Shown: positions 8,964-18,649 of the stretch, piece by piece
Numbering within the stretch: the stretch's first letter is position 1
Layout of the letters: each line of letters opens with the position of its first letter
Assembly (NCBI RefSeq): GCF_004016515.1
Contig: NZ_SACT01000010.1
Span: 1-64,000 of the forward strand
From: Rubrivivax albus
GTDB lineage: Bacteria; Pseudomonadota; Gammaproteobacteria; Burkholderiales; Burkholderiaceae_C
DNA: 64,000 bases
Direction: 5' to 3'
The notes under the pieces: generated by a model
What the model saw: only the letters and a program-made list of their open reading frames with translations
Told to the model about the DNA's origin: nothing
The model's database searches: none
Translations under genes and position numbers: made by a program

Positions 8964-9809
8964 TCAGTACTGGTCGACCAGCAGCTCGGGCTGGTGCGCG
9001 ACCTTGAAGAACCAGCGTCGCGCGCCCTGCGCATCGAACTTTCGCCAGCGCCTCGGATCCTGGCGCAGGCGGTCGGCGATGGCATAGAGCGCCAGCGGGT
9101 TCATGCCCATGCCGATGTGGCTGGCGTGCACCTCGATGTTCTCGGTGTGCGCATGGCCCGGCGGGTTGAGGCTGCAGGGCCAGGCCACGATGCCATCGGT
9201 CTTGCTGTAGATGGAGGTGGTGGGCACCGGCGGCGGGCGCCGCACCTCGGCCAGCAGGTCGGCGTCGTGCGCATGCTGGCCGCTGACCATCTCGTAGAAG
9301 CGCCAGGCGTTGGTGGCCCGTGGGTGGCCGGTGAACGGCGTGCCCAGCGTGATCACGCAGCGCACGAGGTCCGGCACTTCCTTGGCCATCTCGCGGGCGT
9401 AGATGCCACCCAGGCTCCAGCCGATCAGGCTGACGGGCTCGCCATGCCGCACGTGCGTCTCCTCGATCAGGCGGCGGCAGCCTTCGAGCACGCCGTCGCG
9501 CGGGCCGAGGTTGAAGCCCTGCCCCCAGGGGTACGCGGTGTACCCCTGCCCCCGCAGGAACTGGCGCACGGCCAGGGTGCTGGTGTCCGACGCACCGAGA
9601 CCGGGGAACACGATGACCGGGTGGCCATCGCCCGCCGGCATCTTGCGCAGCCAGGGCGAGACGGCGAGCAACGCCGCGAGCTCCCAGGGCGCGCGGGCTT
9701 CGAGCATCAGCAGCCAAGGGCCGGGCGCGGTGACGTCGGCCGGCGACGATGGGGCCGGTGCCGAGGCCGCCGATTCAGGCTTGGCGCGCGAGCGCGGGAT
9801 GCGAGGCAT
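8964..9809 (-). CDS. Lipase/esterase-like alpha/beta hydrolase
   Basis: A 281-residue protein with an Ala/Pro-rich N-terminus of about 28 residues and then an alpha/beta hydrolase core. HPVIVFPGLGASD contains the oxyanion loop, SLIGWSLGGIYARE the nucleophile elbow (Ser132), and VITLGTPFTGHPRATNAWR is typical of triacylglycerol-lipase-type enzymes. A conserved tail HASHIGMGMNPLALYAIADRL holds the probable catalytic histidine. It sits 11 bases downstream of a wax ester synthase/DGAT gene. Turnover of stored neutral lipid or of an acyl ester is therefore a reasonable guess, but not shown by sequence. Confidence 0.82.
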   Translation of the reverse strand: MPRIPRSRAKPESAASAPAPSSPADVTAPGPWLLMLEARAPWELAALLAVSPWLRKMPAGDGHPVIVFPGLGASDTSTLAVRQFLRGQGYTAYPWGQGFNLGPRDGVLEGCRRLIEETHVRHGEPVSLIGWSLGGIYAREMAKEVPDLVRCVITLGTPFTGHPRATNAWRFYEMVSGQHAHDADLLAEVRRPPPVPTTSIYSKTDGIVAWPCSLNPPGHAHTENIEVHASHIGMGMNPLALYAIADRLRQDPRRWRKFDAQGARRWFFKVAHQPELLVDQY

Positions 9810-9820
9810 ACCCCGCCATG

Positions 9821-11446
9821 TTAGCGGGCCGGCTTGCGCCGGGCCGCCGGGCGAGCCCGGGGGGCACGCGTCACCTGGGCGACAGCGCTGCGCACCGCCG
9901 TGTCCATGGCCTGCTGAGCCAGCTTGCCGGCGGTGCCGGTGGCCAGGCCCACCGCCTGGCCGAAGGCGCCGGTGAGCCCGCGCGTGGCCAGGCCCACGAG
10001 GCCCGGCGCGTCCTCGTCCACCGGCACGCCCTGCAGCACGCGCAGGTCGTCGAAGGCGATGCCCACGGCATCGGCGAGTTCCCGCACGTCCGGCATCGCC
10101 ACCCCGTCGGCCATGAGGCCGAAGTCCAGCCGGCCGCCCTGGCTCTGCACCGTGATGTTCAGCGCCAGGCCGTGCACGACGATGGAGGTGGGCCAGTTGC
10201 TGAGCATCAGCGCGCCGGCCAGGTACAGCGGTTGCGCTGGCCCGGGCACGTTGGAGATGACGACGTTGGCCACCTGCGGGATGCGGTCGGCCACCTTGGC
10301 CTTGCCGTACAGCGCCGTGGCGGCCTCGATCAGCCAGGGGATGCCCAGCGACGGATAGTCCGTGGGCAGCACCGACTTCAGCGAGCCCATCGTCGCCTTC
10401 ATCGCCTTCGTGGCGGCCACGATGTGCTGAAGGCGCTTCATGGGATCGGCGATGTGCGTGCCCAGGCTGACCAGGCTCATCGAGGCCTGGTTGTCCGGGG
10501 CGTCGTCGCCGGCCTGGCGCAGCGAGATCGGCACCGCGGCGATCAGGCTCTTGCGCGGCAGCGCCTTGCGCCGCGCGTAGTAGCGGCGCAGTGCGCTGCT
10601 GCACAGCATCAGCACGAGGTCATTGACGGTGGCGTCCAGCGCATGCGCCAGCGCCCGCACGTCGGCCATCGGCAGCGACAGCGCAGCGAAGGCGCGCTGC
10701 GGCGTGACCGACACGTTCAGCGGCGTGCGCGGGGCCAGCGTGAGGTTGCTGGGACCACCCTTGCCGCCGAACAGCGCGCTGCGCGTGGCCACACCCACCG
10801 CAGCATTCTTCAGCGTGCCGACGGTGGACGGCAGCTCACGGACGATCTGGGCCACCTTCATCGCCTGGGCACCGAGTGCACCGCGCAGCATCTCCACCAT
10901 GCCGAGTTCGAAGGTCTTCTGCCGCTTCGAGGTCTTGAGCGGAATGCGGCGCGGCTCGGGGGTCACGTCCAGCAGCAGGTTGGCCAGGGCGACGGCGGCC
11001 TGGCCGTCCACCGCCGCATGGTGGAGCTGCGTGTAGAGGCCGACGCGCCTGCGACCCTCGGGCGACGGCGCCAGGCCCTCGAACACATGCATCTTCCACA
11101 GCGGCCGCTTGCGGTCCAGCAGCACCGGATGCAGGCGGCCGACCTCGGCCTCCAGCTGGGCCTGGCCGGCGCCACGCGGCAGCTTGATCTCCACCACGTG
11201 CTCGCGCAGGTCGGGCTCGGCATCCACCCACGCCGGGTTGGCCAGATTCAGCGGCATCCACCACAGGCGCCGGCGCAGCACGGGGGCCAGCGGCAGGCGG
11301 GTCTTCAGGTGGGCCCGCAGCGCGGTGACGAAACGGCCGCGGAAACCCGCCGGCAGTTCCAGCACGTGCAGCGCGCCCACGTGCATGGGCATCTCGGGCG
11401 TCTCGAGGTAGAGGAAGGTGGCGTCGAGGCCGGACAGCTGGTGCAT
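9821..11446 (-). CDS. Wax ester synthase / acyl-CoA:diacylglycerol acyltransferase (WS/DGAT)
   Basis: A bifunctional acyltransferase that makes wax esters or triacylglycerols from acyl-CoA and an alcohol or diacylglycerol, usually at the membrane face. The 541-residue protein has the catalytic HHxxxDG motif (LHHAAVDGQAA, residues 141-151). It also has the family motifs QLSGLDATFLYLET near the N-terminus and NVVISNVPGPAQPLYLAG in the second half. The C-terminal tail after about residue 480 is Ala/Arg-rich and ends RPAARRKPAR, longer and more basic than usual. Start ATG 11446 is preceded by AAGGAG on the minus strand. It heads the packed run towards dusA and mtnA. Confidence 0.92.
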   Translation of the reverse strand: MHQLSGLDATFLYLETPEMPMHVGALHVLELPAGFRGRFVTALRAHLKTRLPLAPVLRRRLWWMPLNLANPAWVDAEPDLREHVVEIKLPRGAGQAQLEAEVGRLHPVLLDRKRPLWKMHVFEGLAPSPEGRRRVGLYTQLHHAAVDGQAAVALANLLLDVTPEPRRIPLKTSKRQKTFELGMVEMLRGALGAQAMKVAQIVRELPSTVGTLKNAAVGVATRSALFGGKGGPSNLTLAPRTPLNVSVTPQRAFAALSLPMADVRALAHALDATVNDLVLMLCSSALRRYYARRKALPRKSLIAAVPISLRQAGDDAPDNQASMSLVSLGTHIADPMKRLQHIVAATKAMKATMGSLKSVLPTDYPSLGIPWLIEAATALYGKAKVADRIPQVANVVISNVPGPAQPLYLAGALMLSNWPTSIVVHGLALNITVQSQGGRLDFGLMADGVAMPDVRELADAVGIAFDDLRVLQGVPVDEDAPGLVGLATRGLTGAFGQAVGLATGTAGKLAQQAMDTAVRSAVAQVTRAPRARPAARRKPAR

Positions 11447-11504
11447 GCGCGGGAGGCTCCTTGCGGCCATGCTACGCCCGCAGGGCGCCCTCACCCGCCC
11501 GGGC

Positions 11505-12398
11505 TCACCCTAGCCGTCGCGCGCGCACCCCGAGCAGTTCGTTGGCGACCAGGGCGCCCAGCACCAGGGCGCCGCCCACCAGCACCGCGCCGGCGGGCGT
11601 CTCGCCGGCGCCCAGCCAGGCCCAGAGCACGCCGAAGATCACCTCCAGCAGGCCCAGCAGGGCCATCTCCGGCGCGCTGAGCACCCGCGCCGCCGCCACG
11701 GCCATCAGGCAGGGGATGGCCAGCTGCACCAGGCCCAGCGTGGTGAGCATGGCGATGTCGCGCGGCGTGGCGTCGAACGGCAGCGACGGCCCCAGCGTGA
11801 ACAACGCCGACAGCGTGGCCCCGATCAGCACAGCGGGCATGTAGTCGGTGCCCGGCCCGTCACCGGAGCGCGCCTTCTCGTGCTGCAGCAGCGTCCAGTT
11901 GATGGCCGCGGCCACTGGCACGCCCAGCGCCACACCGATGCCGGCCCAGTGACGGGCATCGCCGGTGCGCAGCTCGCCGGCGTACATCCAGGCGATGCCG
12001 GCCCCGGCGGCGACGATGGCGCCCCAGGTGCGCGCCGGCAGCCGGTGCCCCAGCGCCATCCAGGCCAGCAGGGCCGTGAGCAGCGGCGAGATCGCCATCG
12101 TCACCAGCACGTTGGCCACCGTGGTCAGCGTGATGGCCATCATGAAGGCGGTGAACATCACGCTCCAGCACAGGCCGGACAACCACAGCGTGCGTCCGCC
12201 GTGGCGCACCGCGCGCCACAGCGTGCCGCCACCGCGCAGCCAGACCAGCAGCACGACCAGCGACACGGCGTTGCCGGCGCTGCGCCAGAACGTGACCTCG
12301 AAGCCCTGCGCCGCCTGCAGGTGGCGGGCCACGACGCCGGCGATGCTCCACAGCATCGCCGCCGTCACCATCACCCACACGGCACGACCATGCGACAT
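11505..12398 (-). CDS. DMT superfamily transporter (EamA family)
   Basis: A 297-residue inner-membrane protein with about ten hydrophobic helices arranged as two EamA repeats. The first runs from WVMVTAAMLWSIAGVVARHL to LGHRLPARTWGAIVAAGAG, the second from HWAGIGVALGVPVAAAINW to AGETPAGAVLVGGALVLGA. Such proteins export or import small metabolites; the substrate is not predictable. It lies 58 bases upstream of the WS/DGAT gene on the same strand. It could share its transcript, but the gap and absence of overlap leave this open. Confidence 0.88.
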   Translation of the reverse strand: MSHGRAVWVMVTAAMLWSIAGVVARHLQAAQGFEVTFWRSAGNAVSLVVLLVWLRGGGTLWRAVRHGGRTLWLSGLCWSVMFTAFMMAITLTTVANVLVTMAISPLLTALLAWMALGHRLPARTWGAIVAAGAGIAWMYAGELRTGDARHWAGIGVALGVPVAAAINWTLLQHEKARSGDGPGTDYMPAVLIGATLSALFTLGPSLPFDATPRDIAMLTTLGLVQLAIPCLMAVAAARVLSAPEMALLGLLEVIFGVLWAWLGAGETPAGAVLVGGALVLGALVANELLGVRARRLG

Positions 12399-12449
12399 GG
12401 CGGTTCCCGAGAGAGGCCCGCATCGCGGGCCGGTCCAGACTCTGACTGG

Positions 12450-12470
12450 AGCCCCCGCTTGGAGGGGGCT
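12450..12470. repeat. Inverted repeat between typA and the DMT transporter
   Basis: AGCCCCC (12450-12456) and GGGGGCT (12464-12470) form a perfect 7-bp stem with a 7-base loop, about 50 bases beyond the typA stop. There is no T-run on either side. It may be a weak terminator or a dispersed palindromic repeat; a second GNRA-type small hairpin lies at about 12488-12499. Confidence 0.4.
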
Positions 12471-12516
12471 AGGGGGAGCTCACTGAGCCCGCGAAAGCGG
12501 TTCCTGTGAGTACAAC

Positions 12517-14358
12517 TCAGGCCGCTTCCCGCGACGCCCGCTTCCGTTCGTGCTCCTTCAGGAACCGCTTGCGCACCCGGATCGTCTTCGGCGTGATCTC
12601 CACCAGCTCGTCGTCGTCGATGAACTCCACCGCGTACTCCAGCGTGAGGTCGATCGGTGGCGTGATCTTGATCGCGTCCTCCTTGCCGCTGACGCGGAAG
12701 TTGGTCAGCTGCTTGGTGCGCGTGGCGTTGACAACGAGGTCATTGTCGCGGCTGTGGATGCCGACGATCATGCCTTCGTAGACCTGGTCGCCCGGCTTGA
12801 CGAACATGCGGCCGCGGTCGTCGAGCTTGCCCAGCGCGTAGGTGAAGATCTCGCCGTCGTCCATGCTGATCAGCACGCCGTTCTTGCGCCCGGCGATCTC
12901 GCCCTTGTAGGGCTCCCAGCTGTCGAAGATGTTGCTGATCAGGCCGGTGCCGCGGGTGAGATTCAGGAACTCGTTGGAGAAGCCGATCAGCCCGCGCGCC
13001 GGGATGCGGTACTCCAGCCGCACGCGGCCGCGGCCGTCGGTCTCCATGTTGACCAGCTCGCCCTTGCGCTCGCCCAGGGCCTGCATCACGCCGCCCTGGT
13101 GCTGGTCCTCGACGTCCACCGTCACCAGCTCGATCGGCTCGTGGCGCTCGCCGTCGACCATGTGGAAGACCACGCGCGGCTTGCTCACCGCCAGCTCGTA
13201 GCCTTCACGGCGCATGTTCTCCAGCAGGATGGTAAGGTGCAGTTCACCACGGCCGGACACCTCGAAGATGCCGTCCTCGCCCGATTCCTTCACGCGCAGG
13301 GCCACGTTGCTCTGCAGTTCCTTCTGCAGCCGGTCCCAGATCTGGCGGCTGGTGACGAACTTGCCCTCGCGGCCGGCCAGCGGGCTGGTGTTGACGCAGA
13401 AGTTCATCGTCAGCGTTGGCTCGTCCACCTTCAGCATCGGCAGCGGCTGCGGGTTGTCGACGCTGGTCAGCGTGACGCCGATGCCGAGGTCCTCGATGCC
13501 GTTGACGAGCACGATGTCGCCCGGGCCGGCCGATTCGGCCATCACGCGGTTCAGACCTTCGAAGGTCAGCACCTGGTTGACGCGACCCTTGAAGGTCTTG
13601 CCGCCCTCCTCGGGCGTGCCTTCGCAGACCAGCACGTCCATGCCCGGCTTGAGGGTGCCGCTGTTGACTCGCCCGACACCGATGCGGCCGACGTAGGTGG
13701 AGTAGTCCAGCGACGAGATCTGCAGCTGCAGCGGCGCCGCCGGATCTCCCTGGTGCGCCGGGACGTGGCGCAGGATGGTCTCGAACAGCGGCTGCATGTC
13801 CGTGCCCCAGGCTTCGCCCGCATCGCCTTCGGTCAGGCTGGCCCATCCGTTGAGGCCGGAGGCGTAGACCACCGGGAAGTCCAGCTGCTCCTCTGTGGCC
13901 CCGAGCTTGTCGAACAACTCGAAGGCGGCGTTGATCACGTAGTCGGGCCGCGAGCCGGGCTTGTCGACCTTGTTGACCACCACGATGGGCTTGAGACCCA
14001 GCGCCAGCGCCTTCTTGGTGACGAAGCGGGTCTGCGGCATCGGACCTTCCTGGGCGTCGATCAGCAGCACCACGCCGTCGACCATCGACAGCGCACGCTC
14101 CACCTCGCCGCCGAAGTCGGCGTGGCCCGGGGTGTCGACGATGTTGATGTGCGTGCCCTGCCAGGTCACGGCACAGTTCTTGGCCAGGATCGTGATGCCG
14201 CGCTCGCGCTCGATGTCGTTGTTGTCCATCACGCGTTCGGCCACCTTCTCGTTCTCGCGGAAGGTGCCGCTCTGGCGCAGGAGCTGGTCCACCAGCGTGG
14301 TCTTGCCATGGTCGACGTGGGCGATGATGGCGATGTTGCGGATCTGATGCATGGTCAT
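12517..14358 (-). CDS. typA: Translational GTPase TypA/BipA
   Basis: A ribosome-associated GTPase of the EF-G class needed for growth under stress and cold and for late 50S assembly. The 613-residue length is normal. The G1 loop [10 protein letters not shown] (from residue 13), the G2/G3 region with [10 protein letters not shown] and [17 protein letters not shown], and [11 protein letters not shown] (G4) are visible. The C-terminal half contains the TypA-specific [19 protein letters not shown]. Start ATG 14358 overlaps the truB stop by 4 bases (ATGA), which decides it over the nearby ATG at 14352. It is the last gene of the rimP-typA supercluster. Confidence 0.97.
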   Translation of the reverse strand: MTMHQIRNIAIIAHVDHGKTTLVDQLLRQSGTFRENEKVAERVMDNNDIERERGITILAKNCAVTWQGTHINIVDTPGHADFGGEVERALSMVDGVVLLIDAQEGPMPQTRFVTKKALALGLKPIVVVNKVDKPGSRPDYVINAAFELFDKLGATEEQLDFPVVYASGLNGWASLTEGDAGEAWGTDMQPLFETILRHVPAHQGDPAAPLQLQISSLDYSTYVGRIGVGRVNSGTLKPGMDVLVCEGTPEEGGKTFKGRVNQVLTFEGLNRVMAESAGPGDIVLVNGIEDLGIGVTLTSVDNPQPLPMLKVDEPTLTMNFCVNTSPLAGREGKFVTSRQIWDRLQKELQSNVALRVKESGEDGIFEVSGRGELHLTILLENMRREGYELAVSKPRVVFHMVDGERHEPIELVTVDVEDQHQGGVMQALGERKGELVNMETDGRGRVRLEYRIPARGLIGFSNEFLNLTRGTGLISNIFDSWEPYKGEIAGRKNGVLISMDDGEIFTYALGKLDDRGRMFVKPGDQVYEGMIVGIHSRDNDLVVNATRTKQLTNFRVSGKEDAIKITPPIDLTLEYAVEFIDDDELVEITPKTIRVRKRFLKEHERKRASREAA

Positions 14359-15269
14359 AGGAGGGCCTGCACTTCCTGCGGGCTGAGAAGACGGTCGGCG
14401 ATGAGTTCGCCGGCCTGGATGTGGGCGCTGCCGAGGAAGGCGCGCGGCTGCGGTCCGTAGACACGCACGTGGGACTGGTCGGCCTCGGCGACGCGGCGGC
14501 GCAGACCGGTGAGGAAGCGGCCCGCCTCGTCGTCGGGCAGGCGCAGCGCGGGCCAGTGCTGCAGCAGCACGTCGGGCGGCAGCAGGCGCGCCTCGCGCTC
14601 CGGTTCGGAAAGCGCCGCCAGCGCGTCGATGGTGATCGCATCGTCCACGCGCAGCGGCCCGGTGGCCGTGCGGCGCAGGGCCTGCAGCCAGGCGCCGCAC
14701 CCCAGGCGGTCGCCCAGGTCGGCCGCCAGCGTGCGAATGTAGGTGCCCTTGCTGCAGGTGACGTCGATCACGAGCCGGTCAGCCTGCCACTCGACGATGT
14801 CGAGCCGGTGAATGGTGATGCGCCGCGGCGTGCGTTCGACCTCGATGCCGGCACGCGCGTAGTCGTAGAGCGCGCGGCCATCCTTCTTCAGCGCCGAGTG
14901 CATCGGCGGCAGCTGCTCGATGGGGCCGGTCAGCGCGGCACAGGCGGCCTCCAGCGTGGCACGGTCGAAGGCCGGCGGCGTGCCGGGCGTGATGGTGCCC
15001 TCGCCGTCCAGCGTGCTGCTGCGCTCGCCGAGCTTGAGCGTGGCGGTGTAGCGCTTGTCGGCGTCCAGGCTGACCTGGCTGAACTTGGTGGCCGCACCGA
15101 AGCACAGCGGCAGCAGCCCGGTGGCCAGCGGGTCCAGCGTGCCGGTGTGGCCGGCCTTGAGCGCGCGCAGCAGGCCGCGCGCCTTGGACAGCGCATCCTG
15201 GCTCGTCCAGCCCAGCGGCTTGTCGAGCAGCAGCACCCCGTGCACCGGGCGGCGCGGTGTCTTCGTCAC
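14355..15269 (-). CDS. truB: tRNA pseudouridine(55) synthase TruB
   Basis: TruB converts U55 in the T-loop of tRNAs to pseudouridine. The 304-residue protein starts with a GTG at 15269 that overlaps the rbfA stop by 4 bases. It contains [20 protein letters not shown] and [14 protein letters not shown] with the catalytic Asp46, followed by [36 protein letters not shown] and a C-terminal PUA-like region. Its place between rbfA and typA is typical for betaproteobacteria. Confidence 0.96.
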   Translation of the reverse strand: MTKTPRRPVHGVLLLDKPLGWTSQDALSKARGLLRALKAGHTGTLDPLATGLLPLCFGAATKFSQVSLDADKRYTATLKLGERSSTLDGEGTITPGTPPAFDRATLEAACAALTGPIEQLPPMHSALKKDGRALYDYARAGIEVERTPRRITIHRLDIVEWQADRLVIDVTCSKGTYIRTLAADLGDRLGCGAWLQALRRTATGPLRVDDAITIDALAALSEPEREARLLPPDVLLQHWPALRLPDDEAGRFLTGLRRRVAEADQSHVRVYGPQPRAFLGSAHIQAGELIADRLLSPQEVQALL

Positions 15270-15634
15270 TCGTCGTCCTTGGCGCGCGAGGCGTTCGCCC
15301 GCGCGATCAGCGCCGAGATGTCGGCCGCCCGCTCGGTGGTCTGGTCGTAGACGAAGTGCAGCGTCGGCACGGTGTGGATCGCCAGGCGCTTGAACAGGCC
15401 GTTGCGCAGGTACCCGGCCGCCTCGTTCAGTGCGGTGGTGCAGGCTTCGTTGTCGCCCAGCATCTGCGAGAAGTAAACCTTCGCGTGGGCGTAGTCGGGC
15501 GAGACCTCGACCGCATTGAGCGTGACCAGGCCCACGCGCGGGTCCTTCAGCTCGCGGATGAGCTCCGCCAGATCGCGCTGGATCTGGTCGGCGACGCGGA
15601 AGCTGCGGTTGGGGGTGGCTTTCTTGTGGCGCAT
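15266..15634 (-). CDS. rbfA: 30S ribosome-binding factor RbfA
   Basis: A small KH-fold protein that binds the 30S subunit during 16S rRNA 5'-end maturation and cold adaptation. The 122-residue protein has [33 protein letters not shown] and [14 protein letters not shown], the conserved segments of the family. It lies 74 bases downstream of infB with a hairpin between, and overlaps truB by 4 bases. Confidence 0.95.
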   Translation of the reverse strand: MRHKKATPNRSFRVADQIQRDLAELIRELKDPRVGLVTLNAVEVSPDYAHAKVYFSQMLGDNEACTTALNEAAGYLRNGLFKRLAIHTVPTLHFVYDQTTERAADISALIARANASRAKDDE

Positions 15635-15654
15635 GGTCGGGGGTCCTCAAGCAA

Positions 15655-15686
15655 GAACCCCGCCTCCGGGTCGGTAGGCGGGGTTC
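15655..15686 (-). terminator. Perfect hairpin between infB and rbfA
   Basis: GAACCCCGCC (15655-15664) pairs perfectly with GGCGGGGTTC (15677-15686), giving a 10-bp stem and 12-base loop in the infB-rbfA gap. On the minus strand it is followed by TTGCTTGAGG, a poor U-tract. It may act as a partial terminator or processing site that lowers rbfA-truB-typA relative to infB, rather than as a full terminator. Confidence 0.45.
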
Positions 15687-15708
15687 GCTGCACGAGCGGT
15701 GGCCGCCT

Positions 15709-18591
15709 TCAGAGGGTTCGGGCGACTTCCTTGATTTCGAAGAACTCGAGCTGGTCGCCTTCCTTGATGTCGGTGACGTTCTTCAACTTGATGCCGCACT
15801 CGAAGCCTTCCTTGACCTCGCGCACGTCGTCCTTGAAGCGGCGCACACCTTCCACCTCGCCGGTGTAGATGACCACGTTGTCGCGCAGCAGGCGGAACCG
15901 CGCATCGCGCCGCACCACGCCGGCCGTGACCATGGAGCCGGCCACGGTGCCGATCTTGCTGGCCACGAAGACTGTGCGGATCTCGGCGGTGCCGATGACC
16001 TCCTCGCGCTGCTCTGGCGCCAACATGCCGACCATCGCCGCCTTCACGTCGTCCACCGCGTCGTAGATGATGTTGTAGTAGCGGATGTCGACGCCGTTGC
16101 CTTCGGCCACCTTGCGCGCATTGGCGTCGGCGCGGGTGTTGAAGCCGATGACCACGGCCTTGGACGCGATGGCGAGGTTGATGTCGCTCTCGCTGATGCC
16201 GCCCACGGCCGCGTGCACGATCTGCACCTTGACCTCGGGCGTGCTGAGCTTGAGCAGGCTCTGCGACAGCGCCTCCTGAGAGCCCTGCACGTCGGCCTTG
16301 ATGATCAGCGGCAGGGTCTGCGCCTGGCCTTCGCCCATGTTCTCGAACATGTTCTCGAGCTTGGCGGCTTGCTGCTTGGCGAGCTTCACGTCGCGGTACT
16401 TGCCCTGGCGGAACGTGGCGATCTCGCGCGCCCGGCGCTCGTCGGACAGGACCATGAAGGCATCGCCCGCGGCCGGCACGTCGGTCAGGCCCTGGATCTC
16501 CACCGGGATCGACGGGCCGGCCTCGTCGCTGGACTGGCCGTCCTCGTCGATCATCGCGCGCACGCGGCCATAGCTGCTGCCGGCGAGCACGATGTCGCCC
16601 TTGCGCAGCGTGCCGCTCTGCACCAGCACCGTGGCCACCGGGCCGCGGCCCTTGTCCAGGCGCGCTTCGATGACCAGGCCCTTCGCGGCGGCGTCCACCG
16701 GCGCGGTGAGTTCCAGCACCTCGGCCTGCAGCAGCACCTGCTCGAGCAGGTCGTCGATGCCCTGGCCGGTTTTGGCCGACACGCCGACGAAGGGCGAGTC
16801 ACCGCCGAAGTCCTCGGGCACGACTTCCTCGGCCACGAGTTCGCTCTTCAGGCGCTCGAGGTTGGCCTCGGGCTTGTCGATCTTGTTCATCGCCACCACG
16901 ATGGGCACGCCGGCCGCCTTCGCGTGGTGGATGGCTTCCTTGGTCTGCGGCATCACGCCGTCGTCAGCCGCCACCACCAGGATGACGATGTCGGTGGCTG
17001 CGGCACCGCGCGCCCGCATGGCCGTGAAGGCCTCGTGACCCGGGGTGTCGAGGAAGGTGATCATCCCGCGGTCGGTCTCGACGTGGTACGCGCCGATGTG
17101 CTGCGTGATGCCACCGGCTTCGCCGGAGGCCACGCGCGAGGCGCGGATCTTGTCCAGCAGCGAGGTCTTGCCGTGGTCGACGTGGCCCATGACGGTGACC
17201 ACCGGGGCGCGCGGCAGCGCCTCGGCCGCGTCGGCCGCTGCGGTTTCCTCTTCGGTGAAGGCTTCCGGGTCGTCCAGCTTGGCGGCCAGCGCCTTGTGGC
17301 CCATCTCCTCGACGACGATCATCGCCGTCTCCTGGTCGAGCTGCTGGTTGATGGTGACCATCTGCCCCAGCTTCATCATCTGCTTGATGACTTCGCTGGC
17401 CTTGACGCTCATCTTGTGGGCCAGGTCGGCCACCGAGATGGTCTCAGGCACGTGCACTTCCTGCGCCACGAACTCGGCCGGCGGCGTGAAACTGCTGTTG
17501 CCACCACGGTCGTCGCCGCGGCGGCCTGCGCCACCGCGCGGCGAGCGCCAGCCGGCCCGACCCCCACTGGTGTCACCGCGGGTCTTGATCCCGCGCTTCT
17601 TGGCGTCGTCTGCCCAGCTGGAGCTGAGCTTCTCCGACTTGATCTGCTTCTTGTCGCCCGGCTTGGCTGCCGTGCCCGCACCTGCACCCGGAGCGCCCTT
17701 GGGCTTGTGGATGGTGCCGGTGATGGCTTCCTTGGCCGCGGGCTTGGGCTCTTCGGGCTTCTTGGCCACGAGCACCTTGCGCGGCTGCGACATCATCTGC
17801 CGGATCGCAGCGGCCTCGGCCTCTGCAGCCTTGCGGCGCTTCTCCAGGTCGGCCTGGCGCTGCGCCTCTTCCGACGCGACGCCTGACTTCACGCGGCGCA
17901 GAGCCGGCTTGGCGGACTCGGCGGGCGCCTCCACCGGCTTGGCTTCGGCCGCCGGCGCGGCGGCAGGTTCGGCTGCCGGGGCCGGCGAGGGTTCCGCCGC
18001 CGGCGCCGGGGCCGGAGGGGTCGTTCGGGCCTGGTTGGCCAGCGCCGCTTCGGCCTCGGCCGCCGCCTTCGCATCGGCCAGGGCCTTGGCTTCGGCGGCC
18101 GCCTTGGCCTCGGCCTCGGCGCGCTCGCGGGCCGCACGCTCGGCCTCCTCGCGCTGGCGGCGCTGCTCGGCCAGCGCCTCTTCCTGGCGGCGCAGTTCCT
18201 CGGCCTGGGCCTTGGCCTCGGCCTCGCGGCGCTCCAGTTCGGCTTCCGCGGCGGCGGCCTCTGCCGCAGCCTCGTCGACACCCGGCGCCTCGTCACGCTT
18301 GACGAACACGCGCTTCTTGCGCACCTCCACCTGGATGGTGCGCGCCTTGCCCGACGAGTCGGCCTGCTTGATCTCCGACGTCGACTTGCGCGTGATGGTG
18401 ATCTTCTTGCGCTCGGCGCCGGACGTGCCGTGGGCACTGCGCAGGTACTCGAGCAGGCGTTCCTTGTCGGCGTCGGTCAGCGCGTCGTCGGGTGACTTCT
18501 TGGGCACGCCTGCCGACGCCAACTGCTCGATCAGCGCGGCGGTCGGGCGCTTGAGCTGCTCGGCAAACTGTGCAACGGTGGTGACGGCCAT
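15709..18591 (-). CDS. infB: Translation initiation factor IF-2
   Basis: IF-2 is the GTPase that places fMet-tRNA on the ribosome. The 960-residue protein starts with the IF2 N-terminal fold ([21 protein letters not shown]). It continues through a long Ala/Glu/Lys-rich charged segment (about 90-330, with many AEAEAKA-type repeats) and a Gly/Arg-rich patch near 350 ([18 protein letters not shown]). The conserved core has G1 [14 protein letters not shown] at residue 469 onwards, then [15 protein letters not shown] and [15 protein letters not shown]. It ends with the fMet-tRNA-binding C2 domain. It lies 58 bases downstream of nusA. Confidence 0.97.
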   Translation of the reverse strand: MAVTTVAQFAEQLKRPTAALIEQLASAGVPKKSPDDALTDADKERLLEYLRSAHGTSGAERKKITITRKSTSEIKQADSSGKARTIQVEVRKKRVFVKRDEAPGVDEAAAEAAAAEAELERREAEAKAQAEELRRQEEALAEQRRQREEAERAARERAEAEAKAAAEAKALADAKAAAEAEAALANQARTTPPAPAPAAEPSPAPAAEPAAAPAAEAKPVEAPAESAKPALRRVKSGVASEEAQRQADLEKRRKAAEAEAAAIRQMMSQPRKVLVAKKPEEPKPAAKEAITGTIHKPKGAPGAGAGTAAKPGDKKQIKSEKLSSSWADDAKKRGIKTRGDTSGGRAGWRSPRGGAGRRGDDRGGNSSFTPPAEFVAQEVHVPETISVADLAHKMSVKASEVIKQMMKLGQMVTINQQLDQETAMIVVEEMGHKALAAKLDDPEAFTEEETAAADAAEALPRAPVVTVMGHVDHGKTSLLDKIRASRVASGEAGGITQHIGAYHVETDRGMITFLDTPGHEAFTAMRARGAAATDIVILVVAADDGVMPQTKEAIHHAKAAGVPIVVAMNKIDKPEANLERLKSELVAEEVVPEDFGGDSPFVGVSAKTGQGIDDLLEQVLLQAEVLELTAPVDAAAKGLVIEARLDKGRGPVATVLVQSGTLRKGDIVLAGSSYGRVRAMIDEDGQSSDEAGPSIPVEIQGLTDVPAAGDAFMVLSDERRAREIATFRQGKYRDVKLAKQQAAKLENMFENMGEGQAQTLPLIIKADVQGSQEALSQSLLKLSTPEVKVQIVHAAVGGISESDINLAIASKAVVIGFNTRADANARKVAEGNGVDIRYYNIIYDAVDDVKAAMVGMLAPEQREEVIGTAEIRTVFVASKIGTVAGSMVTAGVVRRDARFRLLRDNVVIYTGEVEGVRRFKDDVREVKEGFECGIKLKNVTDIKEGDQLEFFEIKEVARTL

Positions 18592-18649
18592 GTATCTGTT
18601 TTCCTTGGGTGCTGCGGACGGCGACGTATGTGGGAGCGGGCTCCGGGGC

